A stretch of 64,000 nucleotides of DNA from Tigriopus japonicus. Its lineage: Eukaryota > Arthropoda > Copepoda > Harpacticoida > Harpacticidae. Positions 1-12,662 of the stretch are shown piece by piece (position 1 is the first letter of the stretch; each line of letters starts with the position of its first letter). The position numbers were made by a program, and so were the translations under genes. The notes below the pieces were generated by a model. The model worked only from the letters and a program-made list of their open reading frames with translations, had not been told where the DNA came from and searched no databases. The stretch is from NCBI GenBank assembly GCA_010645155.1, contig CM021322.1, forward strand, positions 1,892,745 through 1,956,744, in the 5' to 3' direction.

Positions 1-324
1 AGATCACTCAAACATCCCCCTGCATGCCTCATTGAAATTAGGTTCAGTTTTAAGATCATCATTGTCATAAAAATATTTCTAGAGCGAAATTCATAATGAA
101 AATCCTTCAAGAGTAACATCGCCTACTGTTGTGGAAATACGAACTGATTACTGAGATAGTGATGAGAAATGCACATTAGTTCAAAAATATTTCATTTCAC
201 GTAACAAGAATACGATATACTACTATACTCCAATGGAATATTTGATTATGTAGAAAAAGCTGAAAAAATACCATATCTACAATTATCACGTCTTAGAAGA
301 TTCAGAATGAATTAAATTAAAGCT
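1..324. other. AT-rich 3' flank of the sulfotransferase gene
   Basis: No ORF or RNA gene is visible here. It lies directly downstream of the minus-strand sulfotransferase stop codon, so it should include that gene's 3' UTR. I see no canonical AATAAA on the minus strand. Confidence 0.5.
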
Positions 325-1759
325 TCAGGGAGCACTGATCTGTTTGTAACGATAGACTTTCTTCATGGCTTCCAAATCAGGTACTCCATTCTTGACAAAA
401 CTCATCGGATTGTAGGACGAGATACTTCTCGCCATCACATCCGGTTCGGTCATGTTCAAGCTGACAAGGATTTTGTTTGTGCGAATCCGCTGTGCGTGTC
501 TTACGTGATCCAGAAACTTCACTTCAGGCCAAGCGTACGTCTCACAATCTTGATCGGTTCCATTTTTTAACTGGAAACCCACCATATTGCCATCGCCGTA
601 TAGCTTGAATTGACCCTTGATCTTGTAGTTGTTGACCCTTTCGGCGATACATCGCTCCTCAATGCCATTGGTGATGGTGTTCAAAATGGATAATTCGTTG
701 GTCATTTTGGTTTCACCGAATTTACGAACATGGTGTTGAAATTTCGTCAGAAAATGATTGTACAACGTGTAATCCCCAGCGAGATATTCTTTCAAGGCCT
801 CACGTGCCTTTGGTGAAAGGGTTGACTTGGCCGACTCACTTCGGCTGTTGAGTTTGAGGGAGGCCACATCTTTGTAGTCCCAACATAAGAGATCTTTCAA
901 AAGTATCACAGATTCATTGTAATGCTCTGCAATCATGACTAGATCAAAGGTCCGATCTAGTTCATTGATCTTGTCCAAGATGGTTTCTTTGTCATTCAAA
1001 AGCGGTCCTGGAACTCCCGAGTCCCATAGCATTTGATTTCGACCCAAATGCGTCACGTACTTCCGATCTTTGAGGGGACCCGTCTTATTGCTTAAAGCAT
1101 ATTCTTCCAGTGTCACTTTGTAGGATTTGGAAAAGTCCACATAGTCCCACATGGAAATAAATAGCTCCACTGGGTCTCTTAAAATGGTGACATATTTGGT
1201 ACCCGGACCCATAAGCGAGCTCACTTCGTCATAATTCCAAATACCATGGAGGCAATAAAAGTTATAGGTCATATTAACGGCATCCCAAGGGGTGTCCCAA
1301 AGGACGGATCGATGAAAAGGTCGGTTACGCCCCACATAATTGCCCACTCGAGGCAAGGCCACATTCAGTTCGTGACCATAGGCATATCGCAGAAAAATGT
1401 TTTGCACCGTTGTACTGGCACATTTGTGGGTCTTGAGAAAGGCTACTTTGGTTTCCGCATTGCAGTCCTTATATCCCATAAAAGGTCCACCCACGCGTTT
1501 TAAAGGCTTCCTTCAATGAAATAAATAGATTTTCGTTAGTTCATTAAAAAAAACAAGTGGTAGGTTTGGTGATTTTTTAACTTGAACCTATCGAGCAAAT
1601 TAACAGGAAGATTTACTTCATTACTTCTTCCCTCCCAAGGGATTATAATACTTACTCAAGGAACGAATCTTGCCCAGGATTACTGAGGAAAACAAATGCA
1701 AATAAACCAATACAGGCCACAAAGGCTGTGTAGTGTTTCCATCTGGACAACTTGAACAT
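325..1759 (-). CDS. Galactose 3-O-sulfotransferase-like Golgi sulfotransferase, two exons
   Basis: This is a PAPS-dependent carbohydrate sulfotransferase of the galactosylceramide / galactose-3-O-sulfotransferase (Gal3ST) family, expected to act in the Golgi lumen on galactose-containing glycans. The 5'-phosphosulfate loop is visible as KTHKCASTTVQN (about residues 61-72) and the 3'-phosphate site as TILRDPVELF (about 143-152). Exon 2 is 1510..325 and starts after an AG acceptor. A short first exon, 1759..1656, supplies the ATG, the basic stretch MFKLSRWKHY and a hydrophobic signal anchor (TAFVACIGLFAFVFL), and ends at a perfect GTAAGT donor. The join is phase 2 to phase 1 and restores a Glu codon, giving 429 aa, a normal family length with type II topology. 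The intron is 145 bp. The acceptor sugar cannot be told from sequence. Confidence 0.88.
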
Positions 1760-4700
1760 GAGGCTTCGGTGACGAAATTTCCGAAGAAATCGAAACCGGC
1801 GAGACGATGCCCCCAACTGCAATGGAATAAGAAGGAGATCACATGAGTTTGTTGCTTTTGAGTGGTATGTGAAGCACTTGCTTTACCATATCGAACAAGA
1901 AACACCAATATTTTTATCACAGATAAAGCAAAGTGTTCCTCATTGTCTTCGAAAGACACAACAGATAAGCTGAATGTGTTGCCGAACAAGAGAGCTTGTT
2001 GTTCTTTCTCCAAATGAAGTTTATCTTCGCCACAAGAGTTGGAATGTGCGGGTTCCTATATTTAGGCAAGCCCCTATTCTAGGCATTCAAATGAATAATT
2101 CAAAGATTTAACGGATTGAAGGGTCCATTTGATGTCATAGGTCAAAATTCAACCCAATATTAATCTGTCTTTGCGAAGGTCAACCCTGATCTAAGATTGA
2201 AAGCTCGATAAATTATTCATGGGCAACTACAAATTCAGAAGGAACAAAACTGGGAACATTCATAGCCAAGGACAGGAAGCTTTTTTCAGGTTTAAACTCT
2301 TTCACGTTTGCAATTTCGAATATACTCGCCAAATTCTAATTGTGCTTGATAAAGTAGTTTATTTTGTAAATATCCGTAGATGGATAAAGTCCATGATGGG
2401 TTTTAAACCACCTATTTTTACACACAAACTGGAGCCTGCAATTAATGGTTCTCCTTCAGCCTCCTTCAGATTTCATAACAATTTATATTTTTTTTTCTGC
2501 AAGACAAGTGTTTCAAATCTAGGCATAACATCCAATATTCCAATATTTTTAAAGTGTTTTCTTTTCATAGTTTGTACATTTAAACTCATAATTCCTCTAT
2601 AAAACTTCAAACATGATATGCACAAAAACAAATTCACAAAAGTCTGTTCAATGAGGTGCGCATAAAAAACTTCTTGAATTTTTGCTACTGCCTTAAATTT
2701 CTTGTTATTCCTTTTGTTGAATAGGTTATCAAATTCGAACAAAATTCCTGTCTCTATTCAAAAAATGGAGAAAGTTGAGGGAGGAAGTTTGACCTTAGCA
2801 AACATAACAATGCCCTCAATCAACAAAAGGGGATACCAAGGCTTTCTTATTCAAATATTAAGCTGCATTCGTTTTAAATTCCTTCATTGTTAATAATGTT
2901 TTAATATATGTTTAATTTAGTAATTGGAATAAAATTGAAACCTTGCTCGCTTTTATTCGTTTCCATCTTAGTCTTTTCTTTCATACTAAAAATGAGAACA
3001 GAGCTTTACAAAAGTGCTGGTCAAAACAACACATTTCTTGGAGACACAATTTTGTCCTCTGAGCAAGGACGTGTTCATAGCTCATAGGAAAGGGTAAATT
3101 CCTCAAAGGCCAACAAGGCAACAACACCCCAAACACCAACGATCTATCGTTTTGTCTAAATCAGCCATCCATTCTAGACTTTAGGTTGACATGAAGTGCA
3201 GATAACTTCTCTTGTCACACAACATACGTTTGTGTGACGTCATCAGACGCTCCTAGAAGTTTGAAAACACGTGGTTTTCTTTTTTGGGCAAGCCAAGAAA
3301 TAAACGTTTTTAACGAAATAAAGTTATTTTTGACTTCGTTCTGTCAAGCCACTGTACCAGTTAAGATGGATAAAGTCAGACTCTGCCTTTTAAGTTTCGT
3401 CCAAGGTTTGACGACGAATTTTGTTGTTAGCTTCTTGTTGACTTTGCAATGAAGGACGGATATGTTTTCTACCTTTCGAAATTCCAACGTTCCTTGATGT
3501 CCCGCCAGGTTGGAACTTGGAATGTTGAGTCCATCCAGGTGAGCTTCGAGCTCTCTGTCTGTCCCATAGATCACAAAACTTGAAAAACTGACTCGCAACG
3601 TGAATCATATGGAGGATGTCAGAACGAAAGTGTGCAAAATGTTTTAAAAAATGGCAAAGGCATTGGAAGGTTAGAGTGATTAACGTGGCTGAGAGTACTC
3701 ATACTTTGCCCGCAACTCTTCCCATTTCGGAGCCAAACGAATTTGACATTCCTGTCCATGTTTGACAGGAGAAGTGAAATAGTGGCCGAACTCAGGGAAA
3801 TGGGGATGGGGAAAATGCGACCGATTCCCCGGGAGGCCAAACAAAAAGTTGACAAGACACCTCTGCTCTCTCGGAATTGAGAACAAGAATCTGACGGAGA
3901 CAAGAAATGAAAGCCCCGTTCGGTCCAAGCTCGAGGAGGTTGTCGGGAAGCAAAACTGTCATTTGCATCCGACTAAACCCTATGAAACATCCTTGGTGTG
4001 GTAGACATTGGTCCCAAAGTCTGAGTTGCGAAAATATATGAGCAATCACACACAATACGACAGAGTTCCCTTGAAAACTTTCTTTCCACTCACGTTTCCA
4101 ATCAACTTTATGAACATGGCAAAACAAGGCCTTGAGTTCAATTGCACAGTGACTAACGAGGAAAGTGCATTGTTGGGATTCCGCAACGTAACGGTATTTG
4201 TTAAATGTTTAGTTCGTGGATTTACGCGGACCGTTCCATGATAAAGAATCCCTGTCCAATATTGTTGAAGTGGCAATGCGTTCAAAGTGAAAAATCGTGA
4301 CTCGCTAAATCAGGGATCAAGATCTACAGGGAAAGCAAATTTCCGATGTTTGGCTTGACAAGTTTGGGTGTTGACAGTACACGCTTTAATAACCCGGAAA
4401 AGTTAGACCTCTTCAACTTGATCGTTGGCCCATTCGAGCAATAAAAAATGCATCAATTTTCCCAAACACATCGAAAAAAAAAGTAATGTACTCTCGATCC
4501 ATTAAAATTTGATGTAAATATTGTTTGTTTATTTTTTTCCAAATCGAGCACTGAATAACGTGGCCCGGCATGTACGCTTTACTTACCGTAAAGTAGACTT
4601 TTGCTCATTTGACAACACTTTCTATTGTGCTGACGATTGCTATTGGCATAATTTTGTTCCATTTACTTCTAAAATAAGCTAGGCCGCACCTAATTGAAAG

Positions 4701-4917
4701 TGTTTGAATAAACCAAAATCAAGTCAAATTAACGGGCTTCGAGTAATATTCGCAACAGCTGCTATGTTTTAAACCCAGCAGTTGGGCCTAGTAAAAACTC
4801 GACAAACGTTAATCTGACTTGATCTTGATATAATCGCGCTTTTTTAATTAGGTGCATTAACACAAGACCTAGTAAACTTTCTGTTACCATTTTTTGAATT
4901 TTTTCGTTTTATGATTG

Positions 4918-4945
4918 AATCGATGTTGACATGCCAACATCGATT
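4918..4945. repeat. Perfect 11-bp hairpin
   Basis: AATCGATGTTG and its exact reverse complement CAACATCGATT are separated by a 6-nt loop (ACATGC). No protein-coding or terminator context is visible; function unknown. Confidence 0.6.
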
Positions 4946-7900
4946 GATCAACCGGGCTCCAGAAAAACAATTTTCAAGAAAATCGCAACGTTGTCAGGAT
5001 TATTTGCTTGAAAAAAAAAACCTAATTCTTCTTGCTCCCCATTTCAAAGGAGCTGAGTGCACGTTGGACTCTAAATATGAGCGTTATTCCCAGAAAGAAA
5101 TAAAACGTGACAATTAGAGGAAAGGAATATTGCAATTTTGGGAATGAACAACAAAAACCCTGTGAAACTCGGTTCACACAACAAATGGTTAAATAATCGA
5201 GTTGTTTTTTGTCAACTTATCACGAATTTTCATTTCCTGTTATGCAAAGGGCACATTTTAAGAAGAACTCCGTACTTTTTCTTGTCCAAAAATCTTCGCT
5301 TTTCGTCCATGCCCAACGAATTAGTGCACTTTTCTCTTATTTGTTCTCGTTGGCCTTTCAGGGAATATTTTTGGCTAGGTTCATGAAGATTGGAACATGC
5401 CTTTTGATCGTGTATCGCGACGTAGTTCCACGAAAAAGAAAAAGAAACACAATTTCGTCATCATAGAAATGCTGCTCAGTAGAAAGTTAGTTCATTAAAC
5501 CGTTAGGTCGCTTGTGCTCACTTTCAGGTAAACTACGGAACACATTGAGCTTTAAAACGTTGGTGAGAGACATTTCCGAAGAAGTTGCTCATCTTGTCTT
5601 CGGATCTATTGGGACATTTTTGACCCAGACCAAATCCGGAAAATGACAGATTACCCGATGAGGGACAGACGAATGCTGTCTTTGCATTTGTTTGAAGATT
5701 CTGTTGCAAGTGGAGCATCAAGACAAAAAGAATTTGGCCCATAGAGTAAGTGAGTGCTCAGTGCTCACTCAGTCCTTCGTCACAAGATGATGAATTTATT
5801 TGACCTTCTTCGAAATTAAGCACGAATACAAACAAGAACGTGAGTTTGCTCCATTTCGAATCATTAGAACCTTAGGGGAGAATTCTTTAGCCCAATTTCC
5901 AAAAAGTTCCCTGCACAGAATCCAAGATCAAATGAAGCTTGCCCGGTTAAGAGTTTGTGGAGGGTATTAAAGTTGTTTTCACACTCGTGAAAATAAAAAT
6001 TTCAAAACTGGAAAGGACTTACTTTTGGTTGTTGTTCTTACCAAGTTAGGCTTTTAAGTCTTTGTAGAGGAACAGGAGATGTTGTGTTGATGAATCAAAT
6101 AATTGAAATCCTTGTCAATTACATACTAAGACTTTTGCCCAAAATGAAAGGGTTGACTAATCTGAGGCTTCACATTTCAAGCATTGGCAAATATTTCGTC
6201 GTAAAATGATGATTCTAAGGTTTTAGTTTGACAAGTGAAGCGAAATGTAATTCAAGTCGAATATAGTATTCTCAATATAGAAAAGCTCTAAAGATAGATA
6301 TACATCCACCGCTCCATTAAGTGAAAGGGATTTGTAGCAGTGTTTATTTCACTAAATCCAGAGGTCCAGTTAAAAACTGGTAGAGAAATACACTAATGAC
6401 AATTTGGTTCTTTTAAAGATGACCGAAGTCAAAATCTAGAACTCTAAGGTGGCAATTAACGGATTATTTTCATCCAACTTTGGCTGCATTTACGTGCATA
6501 TTTCTTGCTTGTACTTCTACTGTAGAATAGTTCAAATGAGAGCAAAATACGTAGGATAATTAAATATCTCATAGGCTATACACATTTTGAAAAAGGCATG
6601 TTTTTCAAGGCTATTTTCTGAAGAACTTTTTGATTGAACTCATATGCGTTAAATATTGGGCTTTTTGTCGCAATGTCAAATTAGTTTGAAATAGCAGTTA
6701 GAAAAAATAGCCATTGTGCAGCGAAAACCTTTTAGAAACATTTCCTGAAAGTGCCAAAAAAAAAAAAAAAAGACTCGTACAAAACACCTCTTTGCGAAGC
6801 TACAATATGATGACATGTACTTGCATGATTGTTCGCTAAAGCTCTATTTGTTTGAGGCTTTGTTTATCGACTTCTATTGCTGGCAACACATACCAAAAGT
6901 ATTTTTTCTAGTTCACTCATAAAACACATGCTGACTACACGTCAGTTATATTGAATATTGGTCTAGCCTTGGATTAAACGAAAGTGTTCTCTTGAACTTT
7001 TGAAAAGAGAGTGTGGAAGACCTTGCTGGCAAATGATGCGCCATTATGGCCAAGGTCGCATTCAAGATAAGTTTAACCAATCTTCACAAGACGTTTGTTA
7101 ACACTTAACAAGTCTCAAACAAGAGGAGCCTTCAAAATAATAGAAGTCGTAAACAAGGTTGCCAGTTATGACAGTTAGAAGATCAGTCTTTAATAATTCA
7201 TAAACCAAGCGGCCACCTTACCTTTCAGTGGAGCTAACGAAATTCTCAAGGCTGTCGTGGTTTGTGCGTCGATTTGTGTTGTTCTGCCATTCGATTCCAC
7301 GGCATGACTGACTGACTGAATGTCGAGCTTGGTGGAGTCAAATGAAGATTCTACCTGATGGCATGAGCGTACAAGAAGGTTTGCCTCTTTGGCTTCATCC
7401 TGAATAGCAATGCTACAGCTTACTTCCTCGTACCCTCATTCGATCTCTATGTGTAGCAAGCGACCAAAGGTAGACGGACACTCATGAATGGAGGTAGACC
7501 GGGATGGAACCAAAAACGAAAAGTTACCTTTAGCATCCAAGTGCTCTTCTTCTTCTTCTGGCCTACTGGTTCAAAATAGATGTGCATAGAGTACAAGGCG
7601 ATAGGAGGTAAACTTTGGTGGCCATGGACACTTGGCGTCGAGTTCTTGAGAACGGTAGATTAGAGCGAACATTTGAGGAAGTGGATTTGTCCTCCGCTCA
7701 AGTTTCGTTCGTTAAGTTAGGTCTTGACTCCTCAACTTGGAAGTAGTAACTAATCTCCTGAAGAAGCGCTTTGAGTTCTGAGACCGAAGGTGCGTTTCCC
7801 GCAGTTTGTTAAAAAACAGGGTGTTCCCAAAAACTCTACGTTCCTATTGAAGCCAAAAAAAATTGCATGATACTTAAAGGAACTTTAGATGTCCAGGATC

Positions 7901-8379
7901 CAAGTCATGTAGGACAATAACATTGCTACCCAAAGGTAGGAAAAATGTGTCTTTTAGGGGGCAAAAAAAAATACTTTTCCTTTGATCAAAAATGCCGTTT
8001 GTAATGAACATGAAACCTGTGTGATGTTGTCCATTTCTTGAATATTACTATCATAAATCCTTTTTTAAACCATCAACAGGATTGGTCCAACGCATTCACT
8101 CTTCTAAAAATCAATCATGTACAGGGTTGCATAGAAGAAAAACCCGCCCGGTTTTCCTGGGTGTTTTCTTTGGGCGGGTTTTTCGGGTTTTTCATTCCTG
8201 GATTGTTCGTTTTTTTGTTGCTTTTGGTTTCTTCGATTTTATTATTCATATTATCAACTCTTTCTTTTATCTTCTTCATATTGGACCACATCAACCTATC
8301 ACAATTAAGTTTTTGACGATACGTGACACATTTATAACTAGGGCTCGGATAGAGCAAGGATGGCTCAAGCCAGTATTAC

Positions 8380-8494
8380 TTTCAAAATACACACTGGGTC
8401 TGATCAGTACAATGAAATTTCAACGGAACAACATACTTGTTGCAAAAGCGTCACATTTTAGTAAAATGATCGGACCCAGTGGGTATTTTTGAAA
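8380..8494. repeat. Fold-back sequence with about 28-bp inverted arms
   Basis: Left arm 8380-8406 (TTTCAAAATACACACTGGGT..., ending TGATCA) and right arm 8467-8494 are near-perfect reverse complements around a loop of about 60 nt. I could not define a target duplication, so whether this is a MITE or a static palindrome is open. A second small palindrome (AAGTTGCAAAATGCAACTT) follows at about 8523. Confidence 0.55.
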
Positions 8495-10624
8495 TCCGTC
8501 CCGAAGTATAGTGGTTCCTGGATAAAGTTGCAAAATGCAACTTGGACCAGAAATTACAACTTCTGGCCATTTTACTCAAATTTAGCTAGTTTACGATTTT
8601 TTCGAAATTTTTGTTTCGATCACTTAAATCCTGAGGGAAATGATTTGAAAAATATATTTTACACACTTCTTCACATGTCCTTTTGAAAGAATTAATGGGT
8701 GTTTAAATTCTAGAATAATTTGTGTAAAGCAAAACTATGTGCTTGAGGAAGCCAAAGGTTAAAAACATAAATTTACATTAAAAAATTAAAGAATTGACTA
8801 GAATTGAGACATACATTTGACCAAATTTGACCTTTTTATGTCAATAAGTGAATTTTTAAGGCCAAACACTTTTTAGCAGCATTTTCCGAATTAAATAATA
8901 TTCATAAGAAAATGATATTACAACTTTTGGGCTAAAAACCTGCAACTTTTAGCACAAAAAAGACAACTTAATCCTCGCCCTATCTACAACATATCCCCAT
9001 AGTTCATATCTTCTTTGAGCGTCCACGGAAACACAATATCCACGAGAATTAAGAATTGAGAATTATTGAATTTGAGATTCACATCGTCGCTCACAGAAAG
9101 GTAAGCATAATTTTGAGGGACAAGCCATGCTTGTGTAAAGTTTAAACAAAATATTACCAAAATTGTCTTTTATAAAGCCTAATTTTGAAGAAATGACCAC
9201 TTTAATTGGTCGATGGCGTTGGCGTAACTTCAATTTAAAGGATCTTAACCGGTTTGTGATGTTTACTTGAAAAAGCCCATTGTTTCTATGAAAATGAATT
9301 GTGAAATGACTTATGATTGCAAGGATATTGTATGGGAATGTAATTCCCATCTGTTTGAAGAAGGAAAATGGCATATTTGTTACAAACCTTACGTTTTAAA
9401 GGTTTTTGGACCAAAAAGATTTTTGATTTTCATCTCAAGCTCCATTTATTATAGAGTCTTAGGTTTTAGGTTCCAACTGTGGATCGGTTCCTGGATTTTT
9501 GGATCCGGCTCGCGACCAGCCAATCTCAGAACTGATCCAAACTGAAACGAAGGTGGATCATTATCGATTTTGATTCATCAATAATAAAACTCATATGGAA
9601 CGAAACAACACTGGCATTATCAGAATCAATCTGAATTGATTATTTGGGTTGTATTGTGTGGATAAGGCGATTCAAAGCCTTGTTTACCATTGATTGTCTC
9701 CAGGTATCTATTTGATCCCAAAATAATCAATCACGGGACGTCATAGCATTGTCTTTGTCGTGCATAATATCCACAAAGACCAAAATTATTGGATCATTTA
9801 CTATCTACTTGTGTATGTCAAAGATGTACAGTTACTCATATACATGCTTTTTACAAATAAAGACAAAAATGCATAAATACCTCAATCATATCAATCCTTT
9901 CTCAAAATATTTAGAACTGGACATTTCTGTAATCTTTGTTTTTCCAATTAAAACAAGACGTATTTAAAAACCAATAAATCGGCTGAATTCTCCATTCGAA
10001 TTTCCAAGATTTGCCCCTTATAGAAAACACCTGCAACCTTTGAGCTTGGCGACACAAAATTCATAATTTTCTGTGTCCAATATTTATTGAGAAGTTCGAA
10101 AATGGGTCAAACTTTTGTGTCAGGGTTCATTTTTGGGAGCTGTATTAGTAAGGTGACCTCCCAGTCTTACGTACTTGTTACCTCCCAGTCAGTTGTTCGT
10201 TAAAGGACCGTTGAACCAAAAGCTTCATGGCTTACTAAAATAAATACTCCTCCTCACGTCAATATGAAGGTGCAACATGCAATATTTGATTTCTGCACTT
10301 TTGCCTTAACGTTCTGTCTTCTGTTGAGAGAACGGCTTTAAGGGATTGTAGAAAGCATGTTCTTTAGAAAGCTCGTTTTACCTCGAATCACCCCGTAGCT
10401 AGTCCTCAATGTTTCTCATTCCGAAAGAACTCACTGATCTAATCACTGGAATTGTCGTTTGGAGACTACATGGCTAATGATAGCCTTTAAATCCACCTTG
10501 AAGGAATGTCTTGTAAATTGTGTGGCCAGCAATTAATCTCTTTCAAAGATTTTAGTCAGAACGAGACACCATCGCCCCTTGACATTATTTAAGGGAAACT
10601 CACTTTTAGTGACCTAGAGCTCTA

Positions 10625-10931
10625 TAGTGGCCGACTGAAAGCGCTTAAGGTCGAAACTTTGGTTTCTGTTTTAGTAATGCTTACCAAAACCGAAAGCTGA
10701 CTTGTACGATACAGAATAGAGTTTGAGATCAGAATCGAAAGTACCTATGCTTGTCCAAAGAAACATTCCAGAATCGGAATATCAGAAACAAACGTTTCCG
10801 ATTTTCTAACTATTTCATTTGCCCTCTTGAAAAGCATGGAAGTAATAATTTCTCAGCTGAATTATGCATTTATAAATTTTTGTAGGCAAGGGATTTCGGT
10901 TTTGGTTTAGAGCCCTTTCAGTCTGTCACTA
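10625..10931. mobile_element. hAT-type MITE, family A, copy 1 (degraded)
   Basis: Both ends are related: left TAGTGGCCGACTGAAAGCGC and right, reverse-complemented, TAGTGACAGACTGAAAGGGC. The interior carries repeated CGAAAG-type motifs near both ends and no transposase ORF. It is about 307 bp. The same termini recur in the better preserved copy at 34854-35182, which does have an 8-bp target duplication. The duplication at this copy is not clear. Confidence 0.6.
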
Positions 10932-12662
10932 TTCTCATAACTATTGTAACAAAGGCCCAAAATCATACAAGTAAAAAGTAGCTAATTGAGAATAAGGTCA
11001 AGTTTTTACTCAAAAAAAAGATTTTTTAAATCAAGGTGCATGCTTTTGATTCTCTAAAAGTTAATTTGAAACGTTCAAGGATTGTGTTTGTTTATTAAAA
11101 GAAATTCAAACTTAAAAGTGATAGCAGCCTAAGATCGGATGATCTCAGCAAGGCTGTTTTAATTTATCCACATTGAAAAAAAATTGATTCATGTACGATT
11201 TTGGTTTAAATAGAAATTCAATTTGCATTTTTACATATATCTTTCTCAAAAAGTACCTCTACTACGGCAGGAAAAAAGGAAAAGTTGTCTTTTAATAATG
11301 ATTTAACAATGTAAATAATAGTTAAAAACTTGGCCTTTTAAATAGTATTTCTTATTGCGTCTCTGGCTCTCCATGTTAATGGAGCTCTCTAATGTTAAAA
11401 TAGTGAGGAATGCTTTGGTGAAAAAGTGACAGAATGAAAAGCAACCTATTGAGGGAACAAGCATTTCATCCCTAAAACCCTGATTTTTACCCTAATGTCA
11501 TTTTGATGCCATTGTAGTAAAATATTGCGTTTTGGGTCTGAAATGGCTGCACTTGGAACATATTGCACCTCACACCGTTATCCTCCTTCCACTTTTTGTT
11601 ACTAACATAATTATTACTTATAATGTACAGTAATAGTGAGAATAAGGAAACCTGGAGGTTTCTCCAAAGAGCAGAAAAAAGGTGAGGCAAAATTTCTTGT
11701 TTTGACTTGAACTTTGTCTCTTTAAGAGTACATGCATATGGCCTTGACAGATGTATACACTTTTTACCCATAGCTAGGCTGAGCAATGGGTAAAAAGTAT
11801 GGGTAATAGGGACCATCAAACAAATTTGCTTTCATGTCCTTTTGATCCAATTCAAGGAAACTACTGGACTAACCACACATGTGAAGGAAGTTAATTGAAC
11901 TCACCTTTTAAATTGGCAACATGGTAGGTGAAAGTGTCAATGAGAAATTTCGATCCCTTCATGGAGTAAGATATTTTTACTTCATGCTCAACATAGTTTT
12001 TCTTCCTTACTTCTACAATATCTTTTGTCCGACCAGATAATTGTCTTGGGCTCTTGAGTGTTGTAACTTCAACCAACTAAAAAAGTCATCAAACAAGTCT
12101 TACCAGAGGAGAAAGAAGAAAGGCGAAAAAGAAAAAAATACAATGTCTTAATCAAGTCAAGGACCAGAATATGTTTCTGTTTTTCCTGAAATGAATAAAT
12201 AACATATCAAATTTCGACAAAATTGGCCAATAATGAAAAATATAAATAAAAAAGAAATTTCATGCTATTTTATGAAATGTGTAGCCCTGTTCATAAGCGA
12301 GTAACAATGGTACTTTTAAGTCACCTAATCCTTTTTTACAGTATTTGCACAACTAATAGGGTGCTATTCTCAGAAAAAAATGTCGAAGAAAAAAAAACCG
12401 GCTTTAAACTTTAAATCCAATAGTTCATTTGGCGGACTTTTTCTAATCTTTGGCATTTTATTGCTCAACACAATAACGCATCGTTTGGGCATTATACACT
12501 TAACAACCACATTTATGATATTTAAAAGGCTCCTCTGAATGACTGTATGTAGACAGTTGACACTGGATAAGCTATCCTCTAAACACCCAAGAACACATTC
12601 GGTTTCAAGACCCCACTCTTGAACATTTGACACTCTTGACGGCCTCCTTAAAGTCTTTGCTT
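10932..12662. other. AT-rich intergenic region, includes 3' flank of MOXD1-like gene
   Basis: No supported gene. The part nearest 12662 should be the 3' UTR of the minus-strand monooxygenase. Confidence 0.45.
12457..12462 (-). terminator. Candidate poly(A) signal of the MOXD1-like gene
   Basis: AATAAA on the minus strand, about 200 nt past the monooxygenase stop codon. A single hexamer in AT-rich DNA is weak evidence. Confidence 0.35.

Larger units (their letters stand above)
2014..10624. other. Long AT-rich intergenic region without a convincing gene
   Basis: No ORF here resembles a known protein and none has coding-like composition with splice sites. It contains a poly-A run near 6758, two fold-back sequences (listed separately), and a more GC-balanced stretch at about 7200-7800. 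On the minus strand that stretch has two donor-like sites (an AAAG|GTAAGG near 7222 and an AAAG|GTAACT near 7530), so it could be a promoter or untranslated first exons of the sulfotransferase gene. That is speculation. Confidence 0.5.

Noticed and set aside
1621..2013. 130-codon minus ORF next to the sulfotransferase
   Set aside because: The real coding here is a different frame (1759-1656), which gives an ATG, a signal anchor and an in-phase donor. The longer ORF is a shadow.
8133..8210. Hairpin-like AAAACCCGCCCGG ... GGGCGGGTTTTT
   Set aside because: Looks like a bacterial-type terminator, but the context is animal intergenic DNA with no transcript to terminate; kept only as a local inverted repeat.
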